Source: Euprymna scolopes
Lineage: Eukaryota; Mollusca; Cephalopoda; Sepiida; Sepiolidae
DNA: 30,338 bases
Direction of reading: 5' to 3'
Assembly: GCA_024364805.1 (NCBI GenBank)
Contig: CM044507.1
Span: 49,360,650-49,390,987, forward strand
Under the pieces are notes generated by a model that searched no databases, was not told where the DNA came from, and saw nothing but the letters and a program-made list of their open reading frames with translations. Shown piece by piece: positions 11,770 to 22,601 of this stretch. Position numbers and translations under genes: made by a program. Positions within the stretch are counted from its first letter, which is position 1, and every line of letters begins with the position of its first letter.

Positions 11770-11948
11770 TAGAGGATAGTGTATTACATAATCATGATCC
11801 AGCCATTAGTTCATCTTAGATTTATCTAACAGATAGTTGAATTGGTATGTTATACTTATGTTACCATAATATCATTGTATGTTTCAGACCTCCATCATTT
11901 TGGATGAATAAAGTTATTATCTCAAAATAGTATCGGCGTACTTATCTA
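11770..11948 (+). repeat. Gypsy C 5' LTR
   Basis: 179 bases, near-identical to 16483-16659. It begins TAGAGGATAG and ends TACTTATCTA, so the ends are TAGA...TCTA rather than the usual TG...CA. An AATAAA signal lies near 11907-11912. The first base follows the target GAAGC directly. Confidence 0.9.
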
Positions 11949-11958
11949 TGATGGAGGT
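11948..11958 (+). promoter_or_regulatory. Candidate self-priming primer-binding site
   Basis: ATGATGGAGGT begins at the last LTR base and is the exact reverse complement of ACCTCCATCAT at 11888-11898 inside the 5' LTR, just after an initiator-like TTCAGAC. It does not begin TGG as tRNA-primed sites usually do. Tf1/sushi elements are known to prime from the 5' end of their own RNA with about 11 paired bases. The role here is inference. Confidence 0.45.
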
Positions 11959-14900
11959 ACAGTAATGCCTATAACAGACGGATTCAACCAACTGAGAGAC
12001 AACTAGACCAACATCATCACTAGCAGAAGATCAACAAAACCAGCAGGATGCCAGTGGTAAAATGCCCGATTCCTAACTGCGACTTCAAGACAGCTGATCT
12101 TAACGCAGCAATTGTGGCAGCACTTCTGACAAGCCATGCGCTAGTGCACACCACAACTCTCGCAAGTACTGCAAGCTGCAACAAGGTAGAAAAAGGCAAA
12201 CGACCTACCATCTCATCAGCTGGTACGAGTGAGGACTGGTCATACTTCCTCTCACGATGGAAAGACTAAGTTGAAGCCATCAAAACAGCCATGAGAGTTC
12301 TGGCAGTGCGTGAGGAAAATACAATGGTGGCTCGGGTTACACTGAACAATATAACACAAGACCGTGAAGAAACTGTGCATTCATTTAGTGCTCATCTCTG
12401 TAGACAAGAAAGAGTATGCAAATTCCTTATACCGTGCCCCAGCTGCAGCCATGAAGTAAATTACATAGATGCAATCCTACGTGATGTGCTTGTTTGTGGA
12501 CTCAATGACTCTGACAGTCAGCTAGACCTCCTTGGGGACAGAAATCAGAGCATGACCCTTGAACAAACTTTTCAGTTCATTGAAGCCAAGTAATCTGGTA
12601 AACGCTCTGCATCCAAACTACTTGATTCCCAAGGGGCCGAAGCAGCACACATCGTCACAACAGAAATGTTGCACGTGTCGTAACCAAGAAAACTGAAAAA
12701 CAAGAGACAGCATGCACTTATTGTGGAAAGAGAGGTCGCGGTGTCAGAGCAACTCTCCAACTTCACAAGAAAGAGTTCCAGCATACAGTCAGACCTGCAA
12801 CAACTGCAGAAGAATGAACCACTTTGAGGCTGTCTGCAGAGGCAAACAAAAAGTGACGGACACTAAGACTGAACATGAAAGTGCTGTATTTGACTCCCTC
12901 TGTGCTGCAACCAGTTATGACAAAAACTATGACAGACATGTTGTTCATCTAGACCATCATCTGTACAATCAGCTATCAGACACCTGGGTGCGCTAGTCAT
13001 CACAGCCTCAACCGTTCATTCAAGTGACTGCTCGTGTTGATCCCAAAAGACTACGACCCCTTTGGCATAGACTCAAAGATCACACCAAAGCCAAAGGCAA
13101 CTACCATCACTGCTATGGCTGACACAGGCTGCCAAATTTGTCTAGCCGGTATCTCAGAGAAACACTTAATTCCCGTGACAATGAAGATGCATGCTGCTAA
13201 CAATGTCGGCATAAGAATTCTTGGAGCAACTATTCTCCGCATCTCCGGCAAAGAAACCAGACGAGAAACCTATGAAACGCCCCAAGTTGTGTACGTGACT
13301 GACAAATCCGACAAAATGTTTCTAAGCAGAGAAGCATGTGCAGCACTTGGCATTATTACACATAACTTCCCAACCATCAGTGAATCACAGAGCAACAGTC
13401 AAGCAGCAATGAACACTATCAGCCAATGTGTGGTTCCCCCATGTCCATAGGAAGATAAGAGCAACCCTGCACCGCAAATCCAGTCACAATCAACATCTTC
13501 TGAAGACTCTATGTCCACCTCAAGTAAAAACAGTGACAAGTGTAAATGCCCCAAACGTGAATCACCACCCCATCCACCGTCGGCTCTGCCATTTCCTGCA
13601 ACTGAAGCTAACCGAGAGAAACTTCAACAGTACCTACTAGACAGGTACAAATCCAGTACCTTCAATACATGTCAGCATCAACCACTTCCTCACATGGCAG
13701 GCCCACCGATGCAGCTCATGGTCGACCCCAAGGATACACCTGTCGCGCATCACACACCTGTCCCAGTACCACTACATTGGCAGGATGAAGTGAAAGCAGG
13801 CCTAGATCAGGATGTTCAACTTGGCTTCATCGAGCCTGCCCCAATTGGAGAACCGGTCACTTGGTGTCATCGCATGGTGGTCTGCGCAAAGAAGAATGGC
13901 ACTCCACATTGAGCCGTAGACTTCCAAAAAGCAGTCATCATCAGTGAAATTGAACATGGGGTCCAGATATTCGACAAAAACAAACCAACTTGCCTAGATA
14001 CAGACTGGTCGAGTAATGGCATTGGATTCTGGCTGTTCCAAAAACATTGCACATGCATCAAAACTGTGCCCTTCTGTTGCCAAGACGGGTGGAAGATAAC
14101 TCTTGTTGGCAGCAGGTGCACCAACCCCACAGAACCCAGGTACGCACCTGTCGAATGTGAAGCCCTTGCAGTTGCTGACGCCTTGGAGAAAGCAAGATAC
14201 TTTTTTCTGGGATGTGACAAGTTGATCGTCGAAGTAGACCACAAGCCCGTAATCAAGCTTTTTGGGGACAGATCACTGTAGGACATCCCCAATTCAAGAC
14301 TTCGCAATCTGAAGGAAAAGACCTTAAGGTACAAGTTCACAATGCTACACATGCCTGGTGCCAAAACACCGTGCTGCCGATACCGTATCTCACCACCCAG
14401 TTGGAAGGCCTGACAATATGGTTCTCATTGGTGACATAGCCTCTGTTGATAGTGGCAGCCGGAGTGAGGTGCCACAAACCATCCCAACACTGCAGCACAA
14501 AGCTTCGGATGTTATGACCGGAGAGCCAGATACCACCTCGCAATGTGGTGAAGCCATATTCTACTCATCAGCCTTGTCTTCAGTCACATCATTGCAGTGT
14601 ATCTCCTGGGACAAGATTAGAACTGCAACAGCCAGCGATGAGGGCAAGTTCATGCTAGTACAGCAAATTGAAAGTGGAATGTCAGACATCCGAAATGATC
14701 TGCCACCTTCCTTGAGAGAATAACATCAGTTCCGCAACCACCTTTCCACCGTTAATGGTGTCATTATATACAAAGACAGGATAGTGGTTCCACCGTTACT
14801 GAGAAAAAATGTACTTAGAGCGTTTCATTCTGCAAAGCAAGGTATTTCATCCATGACGTCAAGAGCAGAAACCTGTGTTTTGGCCTGGTATAAGCAATGA

Positions 14901-16470
14901 CATCACCAAACTCAGAAACTCTTGCAATCATTGCAACCGAAATGCCCCATCTCAACCAAGTGTGCCACCAATGCCACCCGTCTACCCCTTGTGTCCATTT
15001 TAGTGTGTATGTGCGGACTTCTTCCACTACAAAGGCAGTAATTACCTGATGATTGTTGATAGATCCTCAAACTGGCCCATCGTTGAAAGGACACACAATG
15101 GTGTCTCTCGCCTCATTGACTGCTTACGATGCACATTCGTCACATTTGAAATAGCAGATGAGTTATCTTCAGATGGCGGTCTAGAGTTTACAGCTTCAAC
15201 AACCAGAGATTTCTTGAAGACCTGGGGTGTGTATCATAGGCTCTCATCTGTAGCCTTTCCACATAGCAACTGTAGAGCAGAAGTTGGGGTGAAGACCGTG
15301 AAATGCATGATTACAGATAACACTCGACCAAATGGTGAACTGAACACCGATGCTTTTCAGTATGCCATGTTGCAGTATCGAAACACTATTGACAGAGACA
15401 CAAATTATCTCAGCAATGTGTGTCTTTGGGCGGGCGATCCGAGACTTCATCCCAATCTTGCCTGGCCGCTACAAACCTCATGAGACATGGAGTGACACAC
15501 TTACTCCGAGAGAGTCAACCGACACATGAAATCTGCCAAACGCTTAGCTGAATATACAAAGCGGCTTCCACGTCTCAGAATGGGAGACCAGGTCAGGATC
15601 CAAAATCAAACTGGTCCTTGTCCAAGAAAATGGGACAAAACTGGAACTGTCATTGAAGTTCATCAATATGACCAGTGTGTTGTACGCATGGACGGATCAG
15701 GCAGAGTGACATTTACACAACAGGAAGTTTCTACGAAAGTACATGCCGGTGTATTCCCCTCCTGAAAAACATACCATTGACCATGATTTGAGATATCACT
15801 TCAAAGGAGGAAATACCAACCCACCTACACCAGTGAGTGGGATACCAATAACCCCAGCTGTTCCATCTCAGACCGTCACAGACTCGAAATACAGGACAAC
15901 AGTGGGCATGCACCAGCTTCACCAAGTCATTGTTCACCTCCTGTCTGTATTACACCAGGTGAGCAGGGTAGACCACCTAATGTCACTCAGCCTAAATCAT
16001 CAATGCCATCAGTCTTGGGCAGACCACCACTAGTGGATGACAGTCAACCTCCCACGCCTGCGTCTACCAGGCCACCTCCCACACCACACGGTACCAACTA
16101 CACCGAGAACGAGCGTGACACCTAGAGTAAGACCAGAACAATTTTCCTTTGACCAGACTCCAAGACGCTCCAGTCGCCCACGACAAGAACCAAAGAGGCT
16201 CAGGTATTATGAACATTAAATGGGGCAGAATAATCCCTGAACCAGAGGGCAGTCTACCCAATGATGGTTCATGACTGTCTCTTTATTTTATGTACAAGCA
16301 GTACACTTATTAATTCTTATTTTAATTTCATTTTCCCACATGATTTGTGGTCATAGTGCAAAGACAGTATAAAGACACTATTAATATGTGCTTTGAAAAG
16401 AACATCATCCTATCTGTAATCATCACTAGTAACAAACATTAAAGCAGTCATTCAGAATACTCTCAAATGA

Positions 16471-16482
16471 CTCGGGGAGGGA
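16471..16482 (+). promoter_or_regulatory. Gypsy C polypurine tract
   Basis: CTCGGGGAGGGA lies immediately before the 3' LTR, the expected position of the plus-strand primer in an LTR retrotransposon. Confidence 0.7.
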
Positions 16483-16659
16483 TAGAGGATAGTGTATTAC
16501 ATAATCATAATCCAGCCATTAGTGCATCTTAGATTTATCCAACAGATAATTAAATTGTTATTATACTCATGTTACCATAATATCATTGCATGTTTCAGAC
16601 CTCCATCATTTTGGATGAATAAAGTTATTGTCTCAAAATAGTATTGGCCTACTTATCTA
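16483..16659 (+). repeat. Gypsy C 3' LTR
   Basis: 177 bases matching the 5' LTR at all but about 11 positions and a 2-base gap. It is followed directly by GAAGC, the second copy of the target. Confidence 0.9.
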
Positions 16660-16664
16660 GAAGC
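16660..16664. repeat. Gypsy C target-site duplication, right copy
   Basis: GAAGC, identical to 11765-11769. Five bases is a normal duplication size for gypsy integrases. Together with the LTR ends it fixes the insertion boundaries to the base. Confidence 0.85.
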
Positions 16665-18552
16665 GCTAGTAGTATTCGAGAAACCGCTCAGCTTTGACCC
16701 TGCTCCTAGGCTATGATGCCATCAGAGCCCTAGGTGGTGCTCACATAACGCAGACAGGGGCGATACAGTTTCAGGAGAAGGTTTCAGTGTGTGCTGCTTT
16801 GAAGATTGATCAGCCAGACTTTATTGTCGAGTTTGACCAGCAGCAGAAAGCTTGGACAGCCATGTGGAAGTGGTCAGAAAACCAGGAACCAGCCAAACTG
16901 CGAAATGAGATAACAGAGTACCATGTGCCTGAAGAAATGAGGCCTGCATATGAAGAGGAACTTCGTGATTGGATCAAGGATGGCTGGTTGATTCCCTACC
17001 CGGATGAGAAACTTGGACATCTCAAAGGCCTGATTCCGCTGATGGCAGTCGCTCAGCACAACAAAGCAAAGGTGTGGCCAGTGATGGACTATTGCGAACT
17101 GAACGTGCATGTTGATGTGTTCATGGCAGATGCTGACGTTTGTGCCAGCAAGTTACGCAAGTGGCGCCAGCAGGGTTCCAATGTGTCCCTGCTGGATCTA
17201 AGAAAAGCATACCTGCAGGTCCGAATCAGTGAAACAATGTGGCCATTTCAGACAGTGGTGTTTGCTGGCAGGAGGTACTGCCTTACCAGACTAGGCTTTG
17301 GGCTGAACGTGGCATTCCAAATAATGAAAACCATTATTAACACTGTGTTGTCACAGGAAGAGCCAATAAAAGGTGGTCATCCGCGTACCTTGATGACATA
17401 TATGTGAACAAAGACATTGTGTCATCGTAACGTGTGAGGGCCAAACTGGCTGAGTTTGGTTTGACGTACAAAGGTGCAGAACGTTTGGTGAATGGTGTTT
17501 GTGTTTGACAGGAGCGAGGAACTTTGAAATAGAGGCGTGGAACTGCAGTTCCTGAAGTGCCCGATGTCTTCACGAGGCGAGCAGTATTCTTCCTGTGTGG
17601 AAAACTTGTGGGGCACCTATCAGTGCGTGGATGGACTCGCGTGGCAACAGGCATCATAAAAAAGGAGGGCAAGCGCAGTCACCAAAGGCTGGGATGATGA
17701 AACAACCGAAGATCTGTTGGTTTGCATGGTGAAGGAGATCATCGCAAGGTTAAAGCAGGATAATCCGGCCAAAGGAGACTGGTGCGTGCAGGGAGACAAA
17801 CTGAATGTGTGGGTGGATGCGAGCTCTCTGGCAATTGGTGTGCTGTTGGAGAATAATAGTGCTGCAATTGAGGACGCTTGCTGGTTGCGACCGGCGAGTG
17901 ATGCTGCTCATATCAACCTGGCAGAGCTTGATGCGGTGATAAAAGGTATCAACCTGGCATTCCAGTGGAAAGTCAGGAAATTACACATACACACAGATTT
18001 ACTATGCGTGTACCACTGGATATCAGACATACTGACAGAGAAGACTAGGGTGCGCACTAAGGCAGCCAGCGAGATGCTGATCAGATGGAGGTTGGAGACC
18101 GTAAAAAAGCTGGTAACAGAGTATGCCTGTCTGTGGATGCGGTACTGGTCACTTCCAATTGCAACCTTACTGATAGGCTCACTCGGGTGCCACAGAGATG
18201 GTATGACACCATGAAGAAGAAAGCCGAGCCAGTACCAGTATGTGCTGCCTCTATTGAGGTGGCAGATAAAATCAGGAAGATACACCACCTCACTGGACAC
18301 CCTGGAGTGAGATGGACATGTTATTTTGTGTAGTTGTCCAATCCGTCTGTGTCCAAAAGTGCAGTGAAAGCGGTAGTCAGGAAATGCCTAACATGCCAGT
18401 CAAACGACCTCGCCCCGGTCAGATGGCAGAAAGGTCATCTGGGAGTAAGCGCAACTTGGAGCCGACTGGGTATGGACATAACCCACTATGGCAGCCAGCA
18501 CTTCCTCACCCTGATCGTTTGTGAACCGACAAAGTTTGCAATCTGGCACCCG

Positions 18553-18553
<1 letters not shown>
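16665..18553 (+). mobile_element. Ty3/gypsy-like fossil (gypsy B, copy 2), 3' part
   Basis: Gypsy B sequence resumes directly after gypsy C. Parts: end of protease (LLLGYDAIRALGG, about 16700); reverse transcriptase at about 16850-17400 with SLLDLRKAYLQVRI and RLGFGLNVAFQ; a connecting block near 17420-17700; RNase H at about 17800-18000 (VWVDASSLAIGVLLE, NLAELDAVIKGIN); an HHLTGHPGVR zinc-binding block near 18280; and the integrase start (RLGMDITHYG) near 18460. Homology stops at a TA/CA microsatellite. The copy is broken, with several breaks. It shares the KAW-x3-WKWS block and other motifs with the inverted copy at 7.5-10.1 kb. Confidence 0.8.

Positions 18554-18555
<2 letters not shown>

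Positions 18556-18618
<63 letters not shown>
18556..18618. repeat. Compound (TA)n(CA)n microsatellite
   Basis: About 39 bases of TA repeat followed by about 24 bases of CA repeat. It lies exactly at the point where gypsy B integrase homology ends and a different gypsy begins shortly after. Confidence 0.95.
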
Positions 18619-18649
18619 AAATAGTGGATTCGTTTGTATGGCGACAATT

Positions 18650-21600
18650 CACTAGAAATGTGTTGTGTGTTTAGAGTTTACTTCATTGCAACAGAATGAA
18701 GAAACAATAGATGACTATTTGGTCAGAGTGCAGACAAAAGCAAATAGGCGTGAATTCAGTACCAACAAGGATGAGAGACTCCTGAAACAGATTATAAAAA
18801 GATTAAAATGTTCATTCGAGGAGAACTCTTATAAGTAAACCAGATCTAATACTGAAGATAGCTGCTGAAAGCATAAGGGCATATGAAGCTACAGCCCAAA
18901 ATAGCACGTGCTACAAGGATGCAAGTGAAGTAGAAGCTGGAATATATCACGAGATAAAGATAAGAAAGGCCAAACCGTGCACAAATGTGAGAAGAATTCA
19001 CAGAAAAAGAAAAGACTGCTATGCCTTCAAGAAAAAATGTAGAAGATGCTATGGACTTCATCATTTTGAAAATTGCTGCCTCACAAAAATGCGACAAAAT
19101 AGAAAACATAGTCCAAATAAAATGAGACAAGGAAGTTCCTGTGGAACCAGAAACCAAAATTCATACAACATGCATAAAAGCAAATATTGAAAAAGAAAAT
19201 TGTGAATGTGACTTACAAGTTTATCCCCATGGAGGGCACAACCATTGGTCGTGAAAGAGGATGGTAACCATAAAAAAGAATGGTTATTGACTATTCGCAA
19301 ACAGTCAATAAATATACACTACTAGATGCATACCCCATGCCCAACATTGAAAGCACTGTGAACCAACTTGCACAGTATAAATATTTCAGTATAATAAATC
19401 TGAAAAGTGCATACCACCAAATCCCCTTACATCCCAATGACAGGCCTTATACTGCTTTCCAGTCTGGGGGTCAACTGTACCAGTTTACTAGGATGCCTTT
19501 TGGGGTGACTAATGGGACTGCTTGTTTCCAAAGGAAAATGGATGAATTCATTGGAAAACATTGTTTACAGGAAACTTATGCATATGTTGACAATTTGATG
19601 ATCACTGGCACTACCTTGGAAAAATACGAGATCAATCTTTGGCGTTTCCAGAAGGCTGCCAGACTGGATAACTGGACTTACAATGAGGAGAAGTGAAAAT
19701 TCTCTACCCAAACAATTGATCATTTCGGATACCGGATATCTGAGGGAACCATTAATCTTGACCGAGAATGTCAACGCATACTTGTAGACTTACCAGCATC
19801 CCAAAATACAAAGTTGTTGGAACATGTAATTGGAATGTTTGCATATTATACAAAATGGAAAAATAGGTTTTCAGACAAAATTAAAAATCTGAAATCCACA
19901 AAAATCTTTCCGTTGTCAGACGAGAATTTAACATCCTTCAAGACACTGAAAACTGACCTGATAAATGCCAGCCTAACTGCAATCAGCGACGATCTAATGT
20001 TTGCTGTGGAAACTGATGCATCCAACAACTCTATATCCGCTGTACTTAGTCAAGACAATCGACCAGTTGCCTTTCACTCAAGATCTTTACAAGGCAGTGA
20101 ATTAAACTATGCATCATTAGAGAAAGAGGATCTTGCAATAGTTGATGCTGTCGAGAAATGGAAACACTTCTTAATTGATAGGCACTTCATTCTAAAAACA
20201 GACCAAAAATCTGTCCGAATCATGTTTGATACACAAAATCATGGCAAAATAAAAAATGAAAAGATACTGTGCTGGAGAATCAATCTTGCATCTTTTAGTT
20301 TTGACATCCAGTACCGAGAGGGAAAAGAGAATGTGGCAGCAGACACTCTCACGTGAACAAGTTGTGCTACACTTATGGACAACAAACTGTTAACATTACA
20401 CAAATCCATATGTCATCCAGGTGTAACCAGAATGATACACTTTATCTGAAGTAGAAGCTTGCCATACTCAGTTGAAGAAATCCGTGCAGTGACAGCTAAT
20501 TGCCAAACATGCAACATTATCAAACCGAATTTCCACAAGCCACCAAACATATATCTAATCAAAGCAACTCAGGCATTTGATCGCCTTAGCATTGACTTTA
20601 AGGGACCACTACCTTCTTCATCTCGGAACAGATATTTACTAGCCATTGTAGATGAATTTTCCAGGTTTACCTTTGCTTATGCCTGCCCAAACATGAAAGC
20701 CAAAACTCAACAGCTGCCTATCCAATCTATTCTCTATCTTTGGCATGCTAGCATACATACACAGCGACAGAGGATCTTCATTCCTTTCCCAAAAAACAAG
20801 AACTTTCCTACACAATCATAGAGTTGTCATAAGTAGAACAACTCCATATAATCCGGAAGGCAATGGCCAAGTGGAAAGGTACAATGGCATTATCTGGCAG
20901 TCAATCCTTCTAGCTTTAAAAACTAAAGGTCTTCCAGAGTCACATTGAGAAGAAGTCCTGGCTGAAGTTTTGCATGCTAGTCATTCATTGCTGTGTACAT
21001 CAACCAATGCTACACTATATGAACGACTTCAAATTTAACAGACGCTCAACCACTGGGATCACCTTACCTGCTTGGCTAAGTCACCCTGGGAAAGTACTGA
21101 TGAAACGGTATCCTAGAAACAACAAACATGAACCACTGATCGATGAGGTCGAACTGATATAAGCAAATCCACAATATGCGCATATTAGAAAATCAGATGG
21201 TAGTGAGGCAACTGTCTCAATTAAGCATATAGCCCCAAAGAGCAGAGGCCATAATGAATCACCACAAGAGAATATTTCCAGGGATGTACCTACATTAAGC
21301 CAGCCCAGAAGTCTACCCCCTAGAGACAATGATCAGGAAATGCACATTACTGGGGATTTGCCAACACCAGCTCAGCCAGGAAGTCAGTCCTCAAAGAAGA
21401 ATCATAAACTACCCCCTAAAAGAACTGTGAACGACTCTGTAAAAAAAACACACAACTAGCCCACGAATCCTGTGTCGTTCCACTCGAGTAATACCCCCCA
21501 ATCGATTAGACGTGTAAAGACACTAATTCATTTGTTTAGTAATTTTAATGACATCGCATGACATCTTACTTCTTTTCGATGTGGCAATGATTGTGGTAAA

Positions 21601-21756
21601 ATAACAATGACTTGAGAGTAGTCTGCCCCTTTCTAGGAAATTGTCTCCCTTTGTTTGATATACCGAGTCGCCATCTTGTATATGTATCGTGTGTTTTTCT
21701 AGTTGAATAAAACCTAAATCTCCTAAAGGTATTCTTTATTCTTGTAATTCGCCACA
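18650..21756 (+). mobile_element. Ty3/gypsy fossil (gypsy D)
   Basis: Plus-strand gypsy element of a third family. Parts: gag end with a cysteine-rich knuckle region at about 18990-19080 (CYAFKKKCRRCYGLHHFENC); reverse transcriptase at about 19280-19690 with LKSAYHQIPL, MPFGVTNG and the active-site block YVDN; RNase H at about 19990-20350 (FAVETDASNNSISAVL, REGKENVAADTL); integrase at about 20390-21170 with CHPGVTRM, DRLSIDFKGPLP, HSDRGSSF and the NPEGNGQVERYNG block; a C-terminal tail to about 21480; and a candidate 3' LTR. No protease is recognised and no 5' LTR is in the window. The copy is broken in several places. Confidence 0.85.
21580..21756 (+). repeat. Candidate gypsy D 3' LTR
   Basis: 177 bases starting TGTGGC and ending GCCACA, a perfect 6-base terminal inverted repeat with TG...CA ends. 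GAATAAAA near 21703-21710 could serve as a poly-A signal. A clear polypurine tract is not visible just upstream and there is no second LTR in the window, so the left edge is provisional. Confidence 0.5.
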
Positions 21757-21905
21757 TGTTACGAATATGCTCAGACCTGAAACAACTGAATATGTGCATC
21801 AAAAAAAACACACTAAAAAATTCCACCCTCGGCATCTCCAGTAAACTGGCAGGTGCTAAACATTTTACAAAACTAGATGCAAAACATGAATACTCCATCC
21901 ACCAC
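21757..21905 (+). mobile_element. Gypsy reverse transcriptase fragment
   Basis: A short plus-strand piece with RICSDLKQLNMCIKK and KLAGAKHFTKLDA, typical of the N-terminal RT core of gypsy elements. It begins exactly where the candidate gypsy D LTR ends, as if gypsy D had landed inside an older gypsy. Fossil. Confidence 0.65.
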
Positions 21906-21909
21906 AATG

Positions 21910-22325
21910 TTGTTTATTGTGTTCCTCCCAGTCACGCGACCTCTACTCCATTGTGTGGTGCAGCGTGCCCCCGGTAGCTTCACCCATACCCTGAGTTTAA
22001 TTGTCTCTGTGGCCTCTACCTCTCTGCTTGCCGGCTCAACCCAGGGATGTCTCCAGGATTATGTGAACGTTGACAGTTGCGGAACCGTCTCTGGTACTTG
22101 TCCCAATCTAGGCGACGTATTATACCAGTAGACGGCTTGTTCAGGGGAGGTGCCTCCTCTTTCTGCAACTGCCTTTATGGTGCGGTGGTTTCTCTCCATG
22201 ATCCCATTGCCACTGGGTCTGTAGGCAGCTCTGAAAAATTGTTGGATATTCCATTTTTTCATTTCTTTAGATGAAGAATTGAACCTTGCCCACATGTTTT
22301 TATACTCCGTTTGGACAGACATTTA
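21910..22325 (-). mobile_element. Gypsy integrase fragment (opposite strand)
   Basis: Minus-strand piece with FRAAYRPSGNGIMERNHRTI and AVYWYNTSPRLGQ near 22060-22250, the conserved C-terminal half of a gypsy integrase core. It lies between two plus-strand RT fragments and so is a separate insertion or rearranged piece. Fossil. Confidence 0.7.
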
Positions 22326-22339
22326 AGATGCCGGTTTGG

Positions 22340-22578
22340 TCTTAAGATGTCACAGAACATATAACAACAAAAATGGACCAAATACTGGGAGATTGTGACA
22401 AAGATTTAGAATATTTGATATAAAGACAAATGCAAAATAAGACAAAAACAGATAAAATTTTATGGTTTTATTTGGGATGAAAATTGTTCACACCCAAACC
22501 CAGAAAAATGTGACAAAATTAAATCAAAACCTACACCTGCCAACTTAGAAGAACTCCAACATTTCTTAGGTATGATAC
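22340..22578 (+). mobile_element. Gypsy reverse transcriptase end fragment
   Basis: Plus-strand piece with GFIWDENCSHPNPEKCDKIK and NLEELQHFLGMI, the region after the RT palm in gypsy polyproteins. It may belong to the same old copy as 21757-21905, but this is not proven. Homology stops at the 23-base repeat. Fossil. Confidence 0.6.
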
Positions 22579-22601
22579 TAATTGTTAGAATTTAATTTCT
22601 G
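22579..22601 (+). repeat. 23-bp direct repeat, copy 1
   Basis: Starts TAATTGTTAG and ends AATTTCTG; identical over 23 bases to 23342-23364. This copy sits exactly between a gypsy RT fragment and an R2-like LINE relic. Confidence 0.9.

Larger units (their letters stand above)
11770..16659 (+). mobile_element. Ty3/gypsy fossil with two LTRs (gypsy C), nested in gypsy B
   Basis: A complete-length insertion bounded by two LTRs and a 5-bp target duplication. Parts in order: 5' LTR; gag from about 12048 (MPVVKCPIPNCDFKT, ISSAGTSEDW) with cysteine-rich knuckles near 12715-12840; protease near 13115-13400 (MADTGCQICLAG); the start of an RT region near 13580-13910 (PVPVPLHWQ, VVCAKKNG); RNase H-like region near 13950-14370 (DTDWSSNGIGFWLFQ); integrase near 14820-15480 ([11 protein letters not shown]); a C-terminal tail to about 16220; polypurine tract; 3' LTR. 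Not every pol domain is recognisable and the coding part is broken in several places. The two LTRs differ at about 11 of 177 positions plus a 2-base length change, so the insertion is not recent. Confidence 0.88.
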
